Shown: positions 1 to 6,374, counted from the first letter of the stretch. The stretch is DNA of 11,522 bases from Candidatus Woesearchaeota archaeon (GCA_027083015.1 JALWQS010000129.1:1-11522), one strand, 5' to 3'. Notes: generated by a model from the sequence alone, not told the origin. A program made the numbers and translations.

Positions 1-35
1 GGGTATTAACGACCCTCGCTTAACGGCGAGTTTTT
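1..35. repeat. Possible diverged copy of the tRNA-flanking hairpin repeat (partial)
   Basis: This edge segment holds two small hairpins in the same order as in the repeats at 48-108 and 369-430. The first is GGGT-ATTAACG-ACCC (1-15). The second is CTCGC/GCGAG (15-19 with 26-30), followed by a T5 run. In the full repeats the corresponding hairpins are GGAGT-ATTAA-ACTCC and ATCTC-TAAC-GAGAT. The loops (ATTAA, TAAC) look alike while stem bases differ and remain paired. It could instead be the 3' end or terminator of a gene lying outside the window. Confidence 0.3.
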
Positions 36-47
36 GGGATTGAAAAT

Positions 48-108
48 CTCGCCCTAAAGGACGGAGTATTAAACTCCTTGCAAATCTCTAACGAGATTTT
101 CAATAACA
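48..108. repeat. Hairpin-rich direct repeat, copy 1
   Basis: This copy is about 61 bases and matches 369-430 with one missing G and one C/T difference. It contains GGAGT-ATTAA-ACTCC and AAATCTC-TAAC-GAGATTT hairpins. The block CGCCCTAAAGGACGG at its start resembles the end sequences of IS200/IS605-family (TnpB) elements. That resemblance is from memory of the family and has not been searched. A further 13-bp inverted repeat (39-51 with 92-104) can close around this copy only, competing with the local hairpin. No transposase gene is present. It could be a relic insertion-sequence end or a small non-autonomous element. Confidence 0.75.
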
Positions 109-148
109 TTATTGGAATTTAAGTATTCTGAACAGCTTTCTCATCCCA

Positions 149-162
149 AAACCTTTATAAAA
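149..162 (+). promoter_or_regulatory. TATA/BRE promoter of tRNA-Met
   Basis: AAACCTTTATAAAA is a BRE plus TATA box about 45 bases before the tRNA 5' end, giving a predicted start near 184 and a 5' leader of about 20 bases. An almost identical element, AAAACCTTTAAAAG, sits at the same distance ahead of the tRNA-Ser gene at 8471-8484, which supports both calls. Confidence 0.75.
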
Positions 163-204
163 CAATGTTTTTTCCTTCATTAAGAGCTGGCCATCAATTC
201 CTAT

Positions 205-325
205 GCCGCTGTAGCTCAGCCTGGTTAGAGCGCTAGACTCATATGATTGAGTGATGAGGCTTTAGCCGATGATTAAACTCAACCGGGTAATCTAGAGGTC
301 ACGGGTTCAGATCCCGTCAGCGGCA
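205..325 (+). tRNA. tRNA-Met (CAT), elongator, intron-containing
   Basis: The acceptor stem GCCGCTG (205-211) pairs with CAGCGGC (318-324), with discriminator A325. The D arm is GCTC/GAGC (214-217 with 228-231). The anticodon stem is CTAGA/TCTAG (233-237 with 291-295). The T arm is ACGGG-TTCAGAT-CCCGT (301-317). The anticodon loop starts C-T-CAT-A (238-243) and is interrupted by an intron after position 37. The GCC start, A73 and CAT anticodon fit elongator Met. An Ile2 tRNA with a modified CAT is the alternative, and an initiator is excluded by the stem sequence. CCA is not encoded. A T-rich tract (326-334) follows as a likely terminator. Confidence 0.95.
244..289 (+). other. tRNA-Met intron (46 bases, position 37/38)
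   Basis: Removing 244-289 restores a 7-base anticodon loop (CTCATA plus A290). In the precursor, CTC of the loop (238-240) pairs with GGG (285-287), and an inner helix TTGAG/CTCAA (247-251 with 278-282) closes an internal stem GGC-TTTA-GCC (258-267). The splice region is therefore a slightly imperfect bulge-helix-bulge, with one A/C mismatch in the four-pair central helix, as expected for the archaeal splicing endonuclease. The internal loop includes GTGATGA (251-257), a match to the box C motif of C/D RNAs. Confidence 0.88.
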
Positions 326-368
326 TTATTTTCTTGCTTATCTTCAATTATATCAAGAATAACAAAAA

Positions 369-430
369 CTCGCCCTAAAGGACGGGAGTATTAAACTCCT
401 TGTAAATCTCTAACGAGATTTTCAATAACA
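369..430. repeat. Hairpin-rich direct repeat, copy 2
   Basis: This 62-base copy of 48-108 lies 43 bases after the tRNA-Met gene. It differs by one inserted G in the CGGGAG block and a T for C before AAATCTC. Identity runs from CTCGCCC through CAATAACA and stops abruptly on both sides, so the unit edges are sharp. It ends 38 bases before the TATA box of the next gene, so if transcribed it would lie outside that gene's message. Confidence 0.8.
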
Positions 431-468
431 AAAAGTAACCATCTAAAAGTAGTTAAAAAATAACAATA

Positions 469-476
469 TTTATAAA
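469..476 (+). promoter_or_regulatory. TATA box for the 499-954 gene
   Basis: TTTATAAA is centred about 26 bases before the ATG at 499, which predicts an essentially leaderless transcript. This supports that ATG as the true start, as no ribosome-binding sequence is present. Confidence 0.65.
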
Positions 477-498
477 GCCCTTTACCATTATAGATCAT

Positions 499-954
499 AT
501 GGCGTTTGTCGAAAAGGATACAGATATTGCTCAGAGAGTGGTTTCCAAGTCTGAAGAGCTGAAAAACGCGAAGACCCTTCACGTACCAGGTCTTGAGAAT
601 GTCCTGAAAGCGACTGATGTCACGATCGTCGACCGCTTGTTCCAGTTTGGCGGAACAAGAAAGGTCACTTGTCATTTTCTTTATCATGCCGATCCGGAAC
701 GACCTGATGATTATTGGCTAATAACTGCAGGGGTCAATTTCGTCTTTAACCGCGAAAAACCTTCTATCAGAAAGTTCACTGTTCTTCCCGTACCTTATCA
801 TCGTGAAGTTCTTGAAAAGAAAGGCGTTGCAAAGTCTGAACAAGATACATTATTCACTTACATCCATGATCAGTTAGTCCTTCTTGAACAGAGGTACAGG
901 ATCCACATCTCAAGAGAAGACATGCCTCTTACTGATCCCGATTATCTCAATTAG
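499..954 (+). CDS. Hypothetical protein, 151 residues
   Basis: I do not recognise this protein. It is soluble and mixed alpha/beta in character, with no signal peptide, no membrane segment and no cysteine pair or obvious catalytic motif. The single Cys is in the phrase KVTCHFLYHADPERP (about residues 54-68). The middle (residues 50-100) alternates hydrophobic residues as in beta strands, and the C-terminal third (about 99-135) looks helical. The start is supported by the TATA box 26 bases upstream. It stands alone on the plus strand, convergent with the transketolase pair, and has its own promoter immediately after the hairpin repeat. Codon use looks like that of its neighbours, so I believe it is a real gene, but its function cannot be read from the sequence. 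Confidence 0.8.
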   Translation: MAFVEKDTDIAQRVVSKSEELKNAKTLHVPGLENVLKATDVTIVDRLFQFGGTRKVTCHFLYHADPERPDDYWLITAGVNFVFNREKPSIRKFTVLPVPYHREVLEKKGVAKSEQDTLFTYIHDQLVLLEQRYRIHISREDMPLTDPDYLN

Positions 955-1045
955 AAAAATACCTCCTACTCCCAATTTTATCTATAAGTGAAGTTTTTCT
1001 CACAGGTGTTAAACGACGCTTGTTCGTATTGTATCATCACTTTAT

Positions 1046-1186
1046 GATATGAATCTCTTCTGCGGAGCATTTTGTGGCGTTCTCTCTTATCTCGTCGAGA
1101 TTGCTGAACGCAAAGATCCTTTGTTTATACTGGTTTAAACCACATCAATCTTTATCCCACAGCCTATAATCTATTAAGCACAGCCC
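1046..1186 (-). other. Coding-like remnant downstream of the transketolase pair
   Basis: Read on the minus strand in the same frame as the transketolase C half, the bases after its stop encode GLCLIDYRLWDKD, a TGA, then a stretch including FAFSNLDEIRENATKCSAEE, ending in TGA at 1046-1048. No start codon serves the second stretch. The composition is protein-like, so it may be a decayed 3' fragment, but at about 45 codons chance is a serious alternative. On the plus strand the same interval holds a 29-codon ATG reading frame (1049-1138) with no ribosome site, which I do not call. The rest of 955-1186 shows nothing recognisable. Confidence 0.2.
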
Positions 1187-2221
1187 TTATGATTTTTTTC
1201 TTATCACGATCTTTACAGCTTTTGTTATGTCTTTGCTCGTTAAGGAGTATTTTTTCATCAGCTCGTCGGGTTTTCCTGATTCTCCAAAAACATCTTTTAC
1301 TCCAACTCTTTGTAAAGGTACGGGATGCTTTTCGCTTAACAATTCTGCTACCGCTCCTCCTAAGCCCCCAATTATGTTGTGTTCTTCGCAGGTGACTGCG
1401 CAACCGCATGTCTTGGCTGCTGATATGATCGTCTTTTCATCCAGGGGTTTTATGGTGTGACAGTTGATGACTTTTGCGTTTATCCCTTCTTCTGAAAGTT
1501 CCTTTGCTGCTTTTATGGATTCATAGACCATCCTTCCGCATGCTATTATCGCCACATCTTTTCCGTCGACAAGAACTTCTGCTTTTCCTATCTTAAAACT
1601 GCTTTTTCTGGTCGTTATTACAGGTATCTTATCCCGCCCTATGCGTAGATATGCAGGTTTGCCTGTCTTTGCGCAAGCAATTGTCGCTTTTCTTGTCTCT
1701 TCGGCATCGCATGGAACTATCGCTGTCATGTTCGGTATAGTTCTCATCGTCGCTATATCTTCTATAGCCTGATGAGTCGCTCCATCTTCTCCTGTTGTTA
1801 TCCCCGCATGGCCTCCGACTATCTTTACCGGTACGTCGTTATAAGCTATTGTTGTCCGTATCTGTTCCCACGCTCTTCCTGGTATGAATGTTGCGAATGA
1901 TGCGACAAAGGGTATCTTTCCTGCTTCTGCCAGTCCTGCAGCTATCGTTACCGCGTTCTGTTCTGCTACTCCGCATTCGAAGAACCTTTCAGGATACTCT
2001 TTCGCGAACCAGTCCAGCCTTACTGATGATGTAAGATCGGCGCATAATGCTACTACGTTCCTGTTCTTCTTTCCCAGTTCCAGCATGCCTTCTCCGAACC
2101 CGTCTCTCGTGCTCTTCTTCTCTGGAGTTGTAAAGATATCTTTATTCAGGGCAGAATCTATCTTGATCCGCGGCTTTTTGTTTTCTTTTTTTCTCTTTTC
2201 TGATGTTCGGCTCTTTTTCAT
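1187..2221 (-). CDS. Transketolase, C-terminal half (split archaeal type)
   Basis: This is the pyrimidine-binding and C-terminal half of transketolase, the ThDP enzyme that moves two-carbon units between sugar phosphates in the non-oxidative pentose phosphate pathway. Residues about 36-200 form the Pyr domain: GVAEQN contains the conserved glutamate (E87) that activates the cofactor, and GEDGATHQ (144-151) carries the substrate-site histidine H150. Residues about 210-340 form the transketolase C domain (VINCHTIKPLD, EEHNIIGGLGG). It must pair with the N half encoded directly upstream (42-base gap, same operon). Residues 1-36 are an unusual Lys/Arg-rich extension, so a later start is possible, but no Met occurs again before residue 46. 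A 1-deoxyxylulose-5-phosphate synthase half is less likely given the separate N-half sequence. Confidence 0.93.
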   Translation of the reverse strand: MKKSRTSEKRKKENKKPRIKIDSALNKDIFTTPEKKSTRDGFGEGMLELGKKNRNVVALCADLTSSVRLDWFAKEYPERFFECGVAEQNAVTIAAGLAEAGKIPFVASFATFIPGRAWEQIRTTIAYNDVPVKIVGGHAGITTGEDGATHQAIEDIATMRTIPNMTAIVPCDAEETRKATIACAKTGKPAYLRIGRDKIPVITTRKSSFKIGKAEVLVDGKDVAIIACGRMVYESIKAAKELSEEGINAKVINCHTIKPLDEKTIISAAKTCGCAVTCEEHNIIGGLGGAVAELLSEKHPVPLQRVGVKDVFGESGKPDELMKKYSLTSKDITKAVKIVIRKKS

Positions 2222-2263
2222 TCTTGTTCTTGTCCTTTTCTCTTCAGTTTCCTGTTCGTCTGT

Positions 2264-3112
2264 TTATTTTTTCTCAGCTATTATCCTAAAGCGTTCTTTT
2301 TCAAGCTCTTCCAGGAATTGTTGAGCTTCTTGCTGTGACGGTGCTTTTCCGTGCCACTGATAGTTTCCTTCTATGCTCTTGACTCCTTTTCCGGGTACCG
2401 TATGGGCGAGTATCATTCTTGGTCCTTCCATCTTTTCAGCTTTTTTCACTGCCCAGATTATCTGGTCCATATCATTTCCCTGGGTCTCTATGACTTTCCA
2501 GCCGAACGATCGGTATTTCTTCTTCAATGATCTTAATGGCATGACTTTCTCTGTGTCTCCCCCTATCTGTATCCTGTTCCTGTCTATGATGACCGTTATA
2601 TCTAGATGATATTTTACTGCAAACATTATCGCTTCCCACGTGTTTCCTTCATCGTGTTCTCCGTCGGATGTTATGATGTAGATCTTTCTTTTTCTTTTAT
2701 CCAGCCTGTCTGCCAAGGCCATTCCGCATCCTTGGCTTATTCCACTGCCTAATGGTCCTGATGTAGTTTCTATCCCCGGCAATGTTTCTCTGTGCGGGTG
2801 ACCCTGCAGTCTTGATCCTATCTTCCTTAGTGTCTTTAATTCTTCCAGAGGAAAGAACCCGGCTCTTGCTAGACATGCATATTGTACCGGACAGATATGC
2901 CCATTAGAAAGAATCAGCACGTCCCGGTCCTGACTTCTTGGTCTTTTCGGATCTATGTTTAAGAACTTGAAGTATAGTGCTGTAAAGATGTCGGCCATGC
3001 CTAATGATCCTGCGGTGTGTCCTGACCCTGATTCACTTAGCATCGTGATGATGTCCTGCCGTATGGTATTAGCCATCAGTTTCAGGTCTTTGGTATCTCT
3101 TATCTGTTGCAT
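2264..3112 (-). CDS. Transketolase, N-terminal half (split archaeal type)
   Basis: This half carries the diphosphate-binding (PP) domain. GHTAGSLGMADI (31-42) is the archaeal form of the GHPG-type loop with H32. NGHICP (70-75) and QGHPH (103-107) hold the conserved histidines. GPLGSGISQGCGMA (119-132) is the cofactor loop. SDGEHDEG to the Asn of IIDRN (149-179) is the metal/ThDP motif, beginning SDGE rather than the usual GDGE. HTVPGKGV (237-244) is typical of transketolase. The 282-residue length matches stand-alone archaeal N halves. The ATG is fixed by a strong GAGGTGA ribosome site. It is the first gene of the pair and is followed in the same frame by the C half after one TAA. Confidence 0.95.
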   Translation of the reverse strand: MQQIRDTKDLKLMANTIRQDIITMLSESGSGHTAGSLGMADIFTALYFKFLNIDPKRPRSQDRDVLILSNGHICPVQYACLARAGFFPLEELKTLRKIGSRLQGHPHRETLPGIETTSGPLGSGISQGCGMALADRLDKRKRKIYIITSDGEHDEGNTWEAIMFAVKYHLDITVIIDRNRIQIGGDTEKVMPLRSLKKKYRSFGWKVIETQGNDMDQIIWAVKKAEKMEGPRMILAHTVPGKGVKSIEGNYQWHGKAPSQQEAQQFLEELEKERFRIIAEKK

Positions 3113-3115
3113 ACT

Positions 3116-3122
3116 TCACCTC
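3116..3122 (-). promoter_or_regulatory. Ribosome-binding site GAGGTGA
   Basis: Reading the minus strand, AGAGGTGA sits three bases before the ATG at 3112. It is a near-perfect complement of the archaeal 16S 3' tail. It decides the start of the transketolase N half and shows that this message has a leader, unlike several other genes here. Confidence 0.75.
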
Positions 3123-3146
3123 TTTAAGGATCTGATACTCTTCAAT

Positions 3147-3155
3147 AATTTAAAT
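3147..3155 (-). promoter_or_regulatory. Likely TATA box of the transketolase operon
   Basis: On the minus strand ATTTAAATT lies about 38 bases ahead of the ATG. A start about 25 bases downstream (near 3126) would leave a short leader containing the GAGGTGA site. Confidence 0.5.
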
Positions 3156-3282
3156 CTTATGTTTTAGCCTGCAATGCCAGAAAGATATTTTACCAGTAAG
3201 AGAGAAAATATTCTTAACAAGTTACTGTTCTTTTTCGCGGTTCTTTAATTAGCTGTTCAGAGTCATTGAGAATAAGGATATT

Positions 3283-3310
3283 AAAAAAATAATATTAAAA
3301 AACAAAAAAA
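3283..3310 (-). terminator. Poly-U terminator of the Ig-like protein gene
   Basis: Ten bases after the stop codon at 3321 the minus strand carries three consecutive T runs: T7 (3310-3304), T6 (3302-3297) and T7 (3289-3283). This is the usual archaeal hairpin-independent terminator pattern. Confidence 0.7.
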
Positions 3311-3320
3311 TTTGATCTTA

Positions 3321-4712
3321 TCAGATCTTTGTTATCACTGGCGGTCTGTTCGTGTTGAGAACAGTTATGTGCACGTGTGTTACGTCTTGGTCTACACCGT
3401 CAGACGCAGTTATTGTCACATCATACTCTCCAGCGTCGTCATAACCTGTGGTCTTTGTTGGACCAGTCATCCATCCGCTGTACCTGTATGTGATCCTGTC
3501 TCCATCTGCATCTGTTGCTTTTGGATGTAGTGTTATCGTTTCACCCTCATGCACTGTTATGTCCCTGATGCTCTGGAGCACTGGTGCACTGTTTACTTTC
3601 TCAACGATCACTCTTACAGACTTTGTCGTTTTCTTGGATCCGTCTGAGGCAGTCACTCGTATAGTGTAAGTTCCTGCATCTCCTTTCTTTGTCTTCCAGT
3701 TTCCTGCAGCATCAAAAGGCGTCTCATAGGTTATCCTTACCTTATCACCGTCTGGATCACTTGCTTTTGCTGCTATATGAGCAGTTTCTCCTTCTTTGAT
3801 ACGAATCTCTTCAGGTACGTCCAAGGTCGGTGGCCTGTTCACGTCTGCCACATTTACATAGAAGTCTTCAGTGTCTGAAGCTCCTTGTGGATCTGTACAG
3901 GTAACTGTTACCTTATGTTTTCCCTGATCATCATATCCCAAGCGTCTGGTTGTTGATGTCATGAAACCTGTTATCTTCGTGGTTACCTTATCTCCATCCG
4001 GATCACGGCAGACCGGTGTTACTTTTACGGTTTCTCCTTCTTTTGCATTGACATCTTTGAGTACAGCCAATTGTGGTGCTGAATTTGTTGAGTATACTTC
4101 TACACAGAAGGTTGCCAGGTCATACAGTTCTCCGTCTGATAGCTTGATCTTGCTTTCAGTGATTCCTGCATCTCCTTTCCTTGTCTTCCATACGCCTTTG
4201 CTGTCGAATGGCGGATAGAATGTCCAGATCAGTCTTCCTGCCGGTCCGATCTCCGGATCGGGATCGTAACCTTCAGGATGCAGTCGTACTGTCTCTCCTT
4301 CTGCTACCTCAAATTCGCACTTGCCATTTTTTGGCCTTTCAACAATCCTTGGCTTATTGTTTTCAGAAGGCTTGTTATAGACCACTGTTCCTGGTAAGCA
4401 GTACTTATCGTACGGCTCCAGACTTATGACCTGGTAATCATAAGAGTTCTTGTCACAGTACTTATCTTCTACTACACAGCTTCCTTCCGGGAATATGTAT
4501 CGGCACTCGTGCCTTGTGAAGAAATACTTCGTGTAGGTATCGGATGCTTCCTGCTTTGTAAATGTCTGCGGTGTCGCTAATTGTCCGAACACCACTATGG
4601 CCAGCATAGATACTAATAGCAGAGCTAATGCTGAGAGGATTCCAAGTTTAAGCTTGAAATTGTTTCCTCGATATTTCAGTTTTATGTATGTTTTTTTTCG
4701 AGCTTTGCGCAT
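3321..4712 (-). CDS. Membrane-anchored surface protein with four Ig/cadherin-like domains
   Basis: The 463 residues start with a basic cytoplasmic tail (1-22) and one membrane segment (about 23-45), followed by an external part. A cysteine cluster (C70, C79, C86, C105) precedes four beta-sandwich repeats at about 130-208, 212-290, 294-371 and 376-453. Each has an EGET strand, a DPDG/DADGD calcium-type turn, an SDG/TDP strand and an N-x-P-P/S-A-P linker, as in PKD/cadherin-like domains. Domains 1 and 3 share PFD-x-x-G-x-WKT-x-KGDAG. Domains 2 and 4 share GYDD-x-G, so the layout is A-B-A-B. The chain stops at TNRPPVITKI, which is normally the start of a further domain. Paralogous to the upstream gene. 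A structural, adhesive or S-layer-associated role is inferred. Confidence 0.88.
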   Translation of the reverse strand: MRKARKKTYIKLKYRGNNFKLKLGILSALALLLVSMLAIVVFGQLATPQTFTKQEASDTYTKYFFTRHECRYIFPEGSCVVEDKYCDKNSYDYQVISLEPYDKYCLPGTVVYNKPSENNKPRIVERPKNGKCEFEVAEGETVRLHPEGYDPDPEIGPAGRLIWTFYPPFDSKGVWKTRKGDAGITESKIKLSDGELYDLATFCVEVYSTNSAPQLAVLKDVNAKEGETVKVTPVCRDPDGDKVTTKITGFMTSTTRRLGYDDQGKHKVTVTCTDPQGASDTEDFYVNVADVNRPPTLDVPEEIRIKEGETAHIAAKASDPDGDKVRITYETPFDAAGNWKTKKGDAGTYTIRVTASDGSKKTTKSVRVIVEKVNSAPVLQSIRDITVHEGETITLHPKATDADGDRITYRYSGWMTGPTKTTGYDDAGEYDVTITASDGVDQDVTHVHITVLNTNRPPVITKI

Positions 4713-4719
4713 AGCCCAA

Positions 4720-4726
4720 CACCTCC
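4720..4726 (-). promoter_or_regulatory. Ribosome-binding site GGAGGTG
   Basis: On the minus strand GGAGGTG lies seven bases before the ATG at 4712 and is a full match to the anti-Shine-Dalgarno core. It confirms the start chosen for the four-domain surface protein. Confidence 0.8.
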
Positions 4727-4790
4727 GTGTTTATCATTTGTGTTGTTTTGTTTGCATTATGAGTCTCATAAAAGATTTTGAAGATTTTTT

Positions 4791-4825
4791 CATATGGATT
4801 GCATATGAGGATCATATGACATATG
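4791..4825. promoter_or_regulatory. Cluster of four CATATG palindromes
   Basis: CATATG occurs at 4791, 4802, 4813 and 4820, giving steps of 11, 11 and 7 bases. The cluster overlaps the last codons and stop of the upstream surface gene. It lies just upstream of a weak TATA-like TTTTATGA (about 4767-4774 on the minus strand) that could serve the four-domain gene. Palindromes on one face of the helix would suit a regulator binding site. This is a candidate only. Confidence 0.35.
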
Positions 4826-6284
4826 TCGCCGGACTGTTTTTATTGTCTGTCTTTGCTTCTGTTGCTGCTTCCTTACAATTGCATCCTGCGTTCGCTTTTA
4901 GGAATCCTGATATCTCCAGTTTTCTTTCAATCGGTGATTTGAATATCCTTCTTACGATCTTTTCAATCTTTCCTGTAGGTTTTGTCCTGTCATAAGTTAT
5001 AATATAAGTTTTTGTTAATGGTTCTTTCTGTGCTTCTGTTGTTGTCGGTGTTTGTGTGATGACTGGTTGGTTACTGATCTTTATCTGCGGTTTGCACACA
5101 GTCTCATATGTTACTTGCACGTTTTCCGGCGTTCTTGTCCTTACTGGAACCTGCGTCTGTGTCTGTGTGGGTTTTGGTGTTGTCTTTTGTATCTGTACCT
5201 TTACGTAACCGGTTGGGCATCTGTTTGCTACTGGTTTTACAATTTCTACTTGTTGAGGTTTAGGTTGTACTTCAGGACAGGTTGTCCTTGGTTGTTGATA
5301 CTGAACATCCACTTGTTGAGGTTTAGGATGCACTTGCGGACAAACAGTCTGTTGCGGTACTTGTACAACTTCCACCTGTTGAGGTTTAGGATGTACTTGC
5401 GGACAAACAGCCTGTTGCGGTACTTGTACAACTTCCACCTGTTGAGGTTTAGGATGCACTTGCGGACAAACAGCCTGTTGTGGTGCTTGTACCACTTCTA
5501 CCTGTTGAGGTTTAGGCTGTACTTGCGGACAAACAGTCTGTTGCGGTTGTTGATAGACCACTTCTATAGGTTGTGGTGCTTGCTGAACAACTTCTGTCTG
5601 TGTTGGACAGGTCGTTACAGGTTTTGGTTGTTGCTGTACTTCTATCAGTTGTGGCTGTTGAGGCTGAGGTTGTGTAACGACTGTCGGTATCGGTCTTGGT
5701 AGTTGCGGTTTTTGTGCCTCAACTATATGTACTGTCGTGGTTTTTGAGTCTACACCCCCGTATCCATCAGAGCATGTCACTCTTAATGAATAATCTCCCG
5801 GTTGTTCATAATAAATATAAGCTACTGGATAACCTCTGAACGCGAATTCTATATCAACTTTATCACCGTCTGGATCATAGCAAGAAACAGGTATTGTCGT
5901 TTGTTCTCCTGCTGTAATATAAACTTCTTGCAGAGGTTGTAGTACTGGTGGTCTGTTGTTTGGCAGGACTTCCACACAACTGTGTTTAGTGTCTGATAAT
6001 TCCCCGTCAGATACTGTCACGAAAAAATTGTATATCCCAACATCTCCTTTCGTTGTCTGCCAAGCTCCTGTCTTATCGAATGGTTCTGAGAATCCCCAGA
6101 TAAGTCTTCCTGCGGGTCCGATCTCGGGATCAGGATCGTATGCTTCAGGTTGTAATTGTACTTTCTCTCCTGCATTGACTACTATCGGACATTGCGCTGC
6201 TTGAGCTATTGTTGAGCTTGAGAAAAGAAATATGACTAGTATTGCTAATACTATTTTGTTGTGGATTTTTAAATATTCCCCCAT
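4812..6284 (-). CDS. Secreted surface protein: two Ig-like domains plus a Cys/Pro/Gln repeat stalk
   Basis: The 490 residues begin with a signal peptide (hydrophobic core about 11-23, likely cut near AQAAQ at 27-31). Domain 1 (about 32-106) contains YDPDPEIGPAGRLIW and PFD-x-TGAW, nearly the same as the first domain of the downstream paralog. Domain 2 (about 112-187) has the DPDGD turn and the B-type fold. Residues 190-360 are a Pro/Gln/Val stalk with five 21-residue repeats, each with one Cys. The rest (361-490) is Thr/Pro/Gln-rich, then basic (IEKIVRRIFKSPIERK) with a final GCNC. No C-terminal membrane anchor is visible. ATG 6284 is the first possible start, since in-frame TGA and TAA precede it. 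The nearest ribosome-like sequence is a partial GTGAT about six bases away. Confidence 0.85.
   Translation of the reverse strand: MGEYLKIHNKIVLAILVIFLFSSSTIAQAAQCPIVVNAGEKVQLQPEAYDPDPEIGPAGRLIWGFSEPFDKTGAWQTTKGDVGIYNFFVTVSDGELSDTKHSCVEVLPNNRPPVLQPLQEVYITAGEQTTIPVSCYDPDGDKVDIEFAFRGYPVAYIYYEQPGDYSLRVTCSDGYGGVDSKTTTVHIVEAQKPQLPRPIPTVVTQPQPQQPQLIEVQQQPKPVTTCPTQTEVVQQAPQPIEVVYQQPQQTVCPQVQPKPQQVEVVQAPQQAVCPQVHPKPQQVEVVQVPQQAVCPQVHPKPQQVEVVQVPQQTVCPQVHPKPQQVDVQYQQPRTTCPEVQPKPQQVEIVKPVANRCPTGYVKVQIQKTTPKPTQTQTQVPVRTRTPENVQVTYETVCKPQIKISNQPVITQTPTTTEAQKEPLTKTYIITYDRTKPTGKIEKIVRRIFKSPIERKLEISGFLKANAGCNCKEAATEAKTDNKNSPATYVI
5223..5537 (-). repeat. Five tandem 63-bp (21-residue) Cys/Pro/Gln repeats
   Basis: Residues 250-354 of the secreted protein follow the consensus T/A-V-C-P-Q-V-x-P-K-P-Q-Q-V-E-V-V-Q-x-P-Q-Q. 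Cysteines fall at 252, 273, 294, 315 and 336, exactly 21 apart, and the next is at 356. The three central DNA units are almost identical, so the array has expanded recently or is kept uniform by slippage or recombination. The flanking units (313-333, 334-354) are more diverged. Confidence 0.93.
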
Positions 6285-6374
6285 TATTTATCACTGTTTG
6301 ATGACTAATGAAAATTCACCTCGTTTCGGATACGACACGTCTGCCGCCAACCTTTTCTTAATATGGTTTGTTTC

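Noticed and set aside
48..430. CRISPR array
   Set aside because: Only two full repeat copies, 260 bases apart, with a tRNA between them; repeats are too long and there are no spacer units or cas genes.
1049..1138. A 29-codon plus-strand reading frame starting MNLFCG
   Set aside because: There is no promoter or ribosome site, and the opposite strand looks at least as protein-like.
3194..3226. Inverted repeat CAGTAA/TTACTG upstream of the transketolase operon
   Set aside because: Six base pairs across a 21-base AT-rich gap is near chance expectation.
5052..5702. A 216-codon plus-strand reading frame over the repeat stalk
   Set aside because: It is a shadow of the minus-strand repeats. The minus-strand frame has a signal peptide and recognisable domains.
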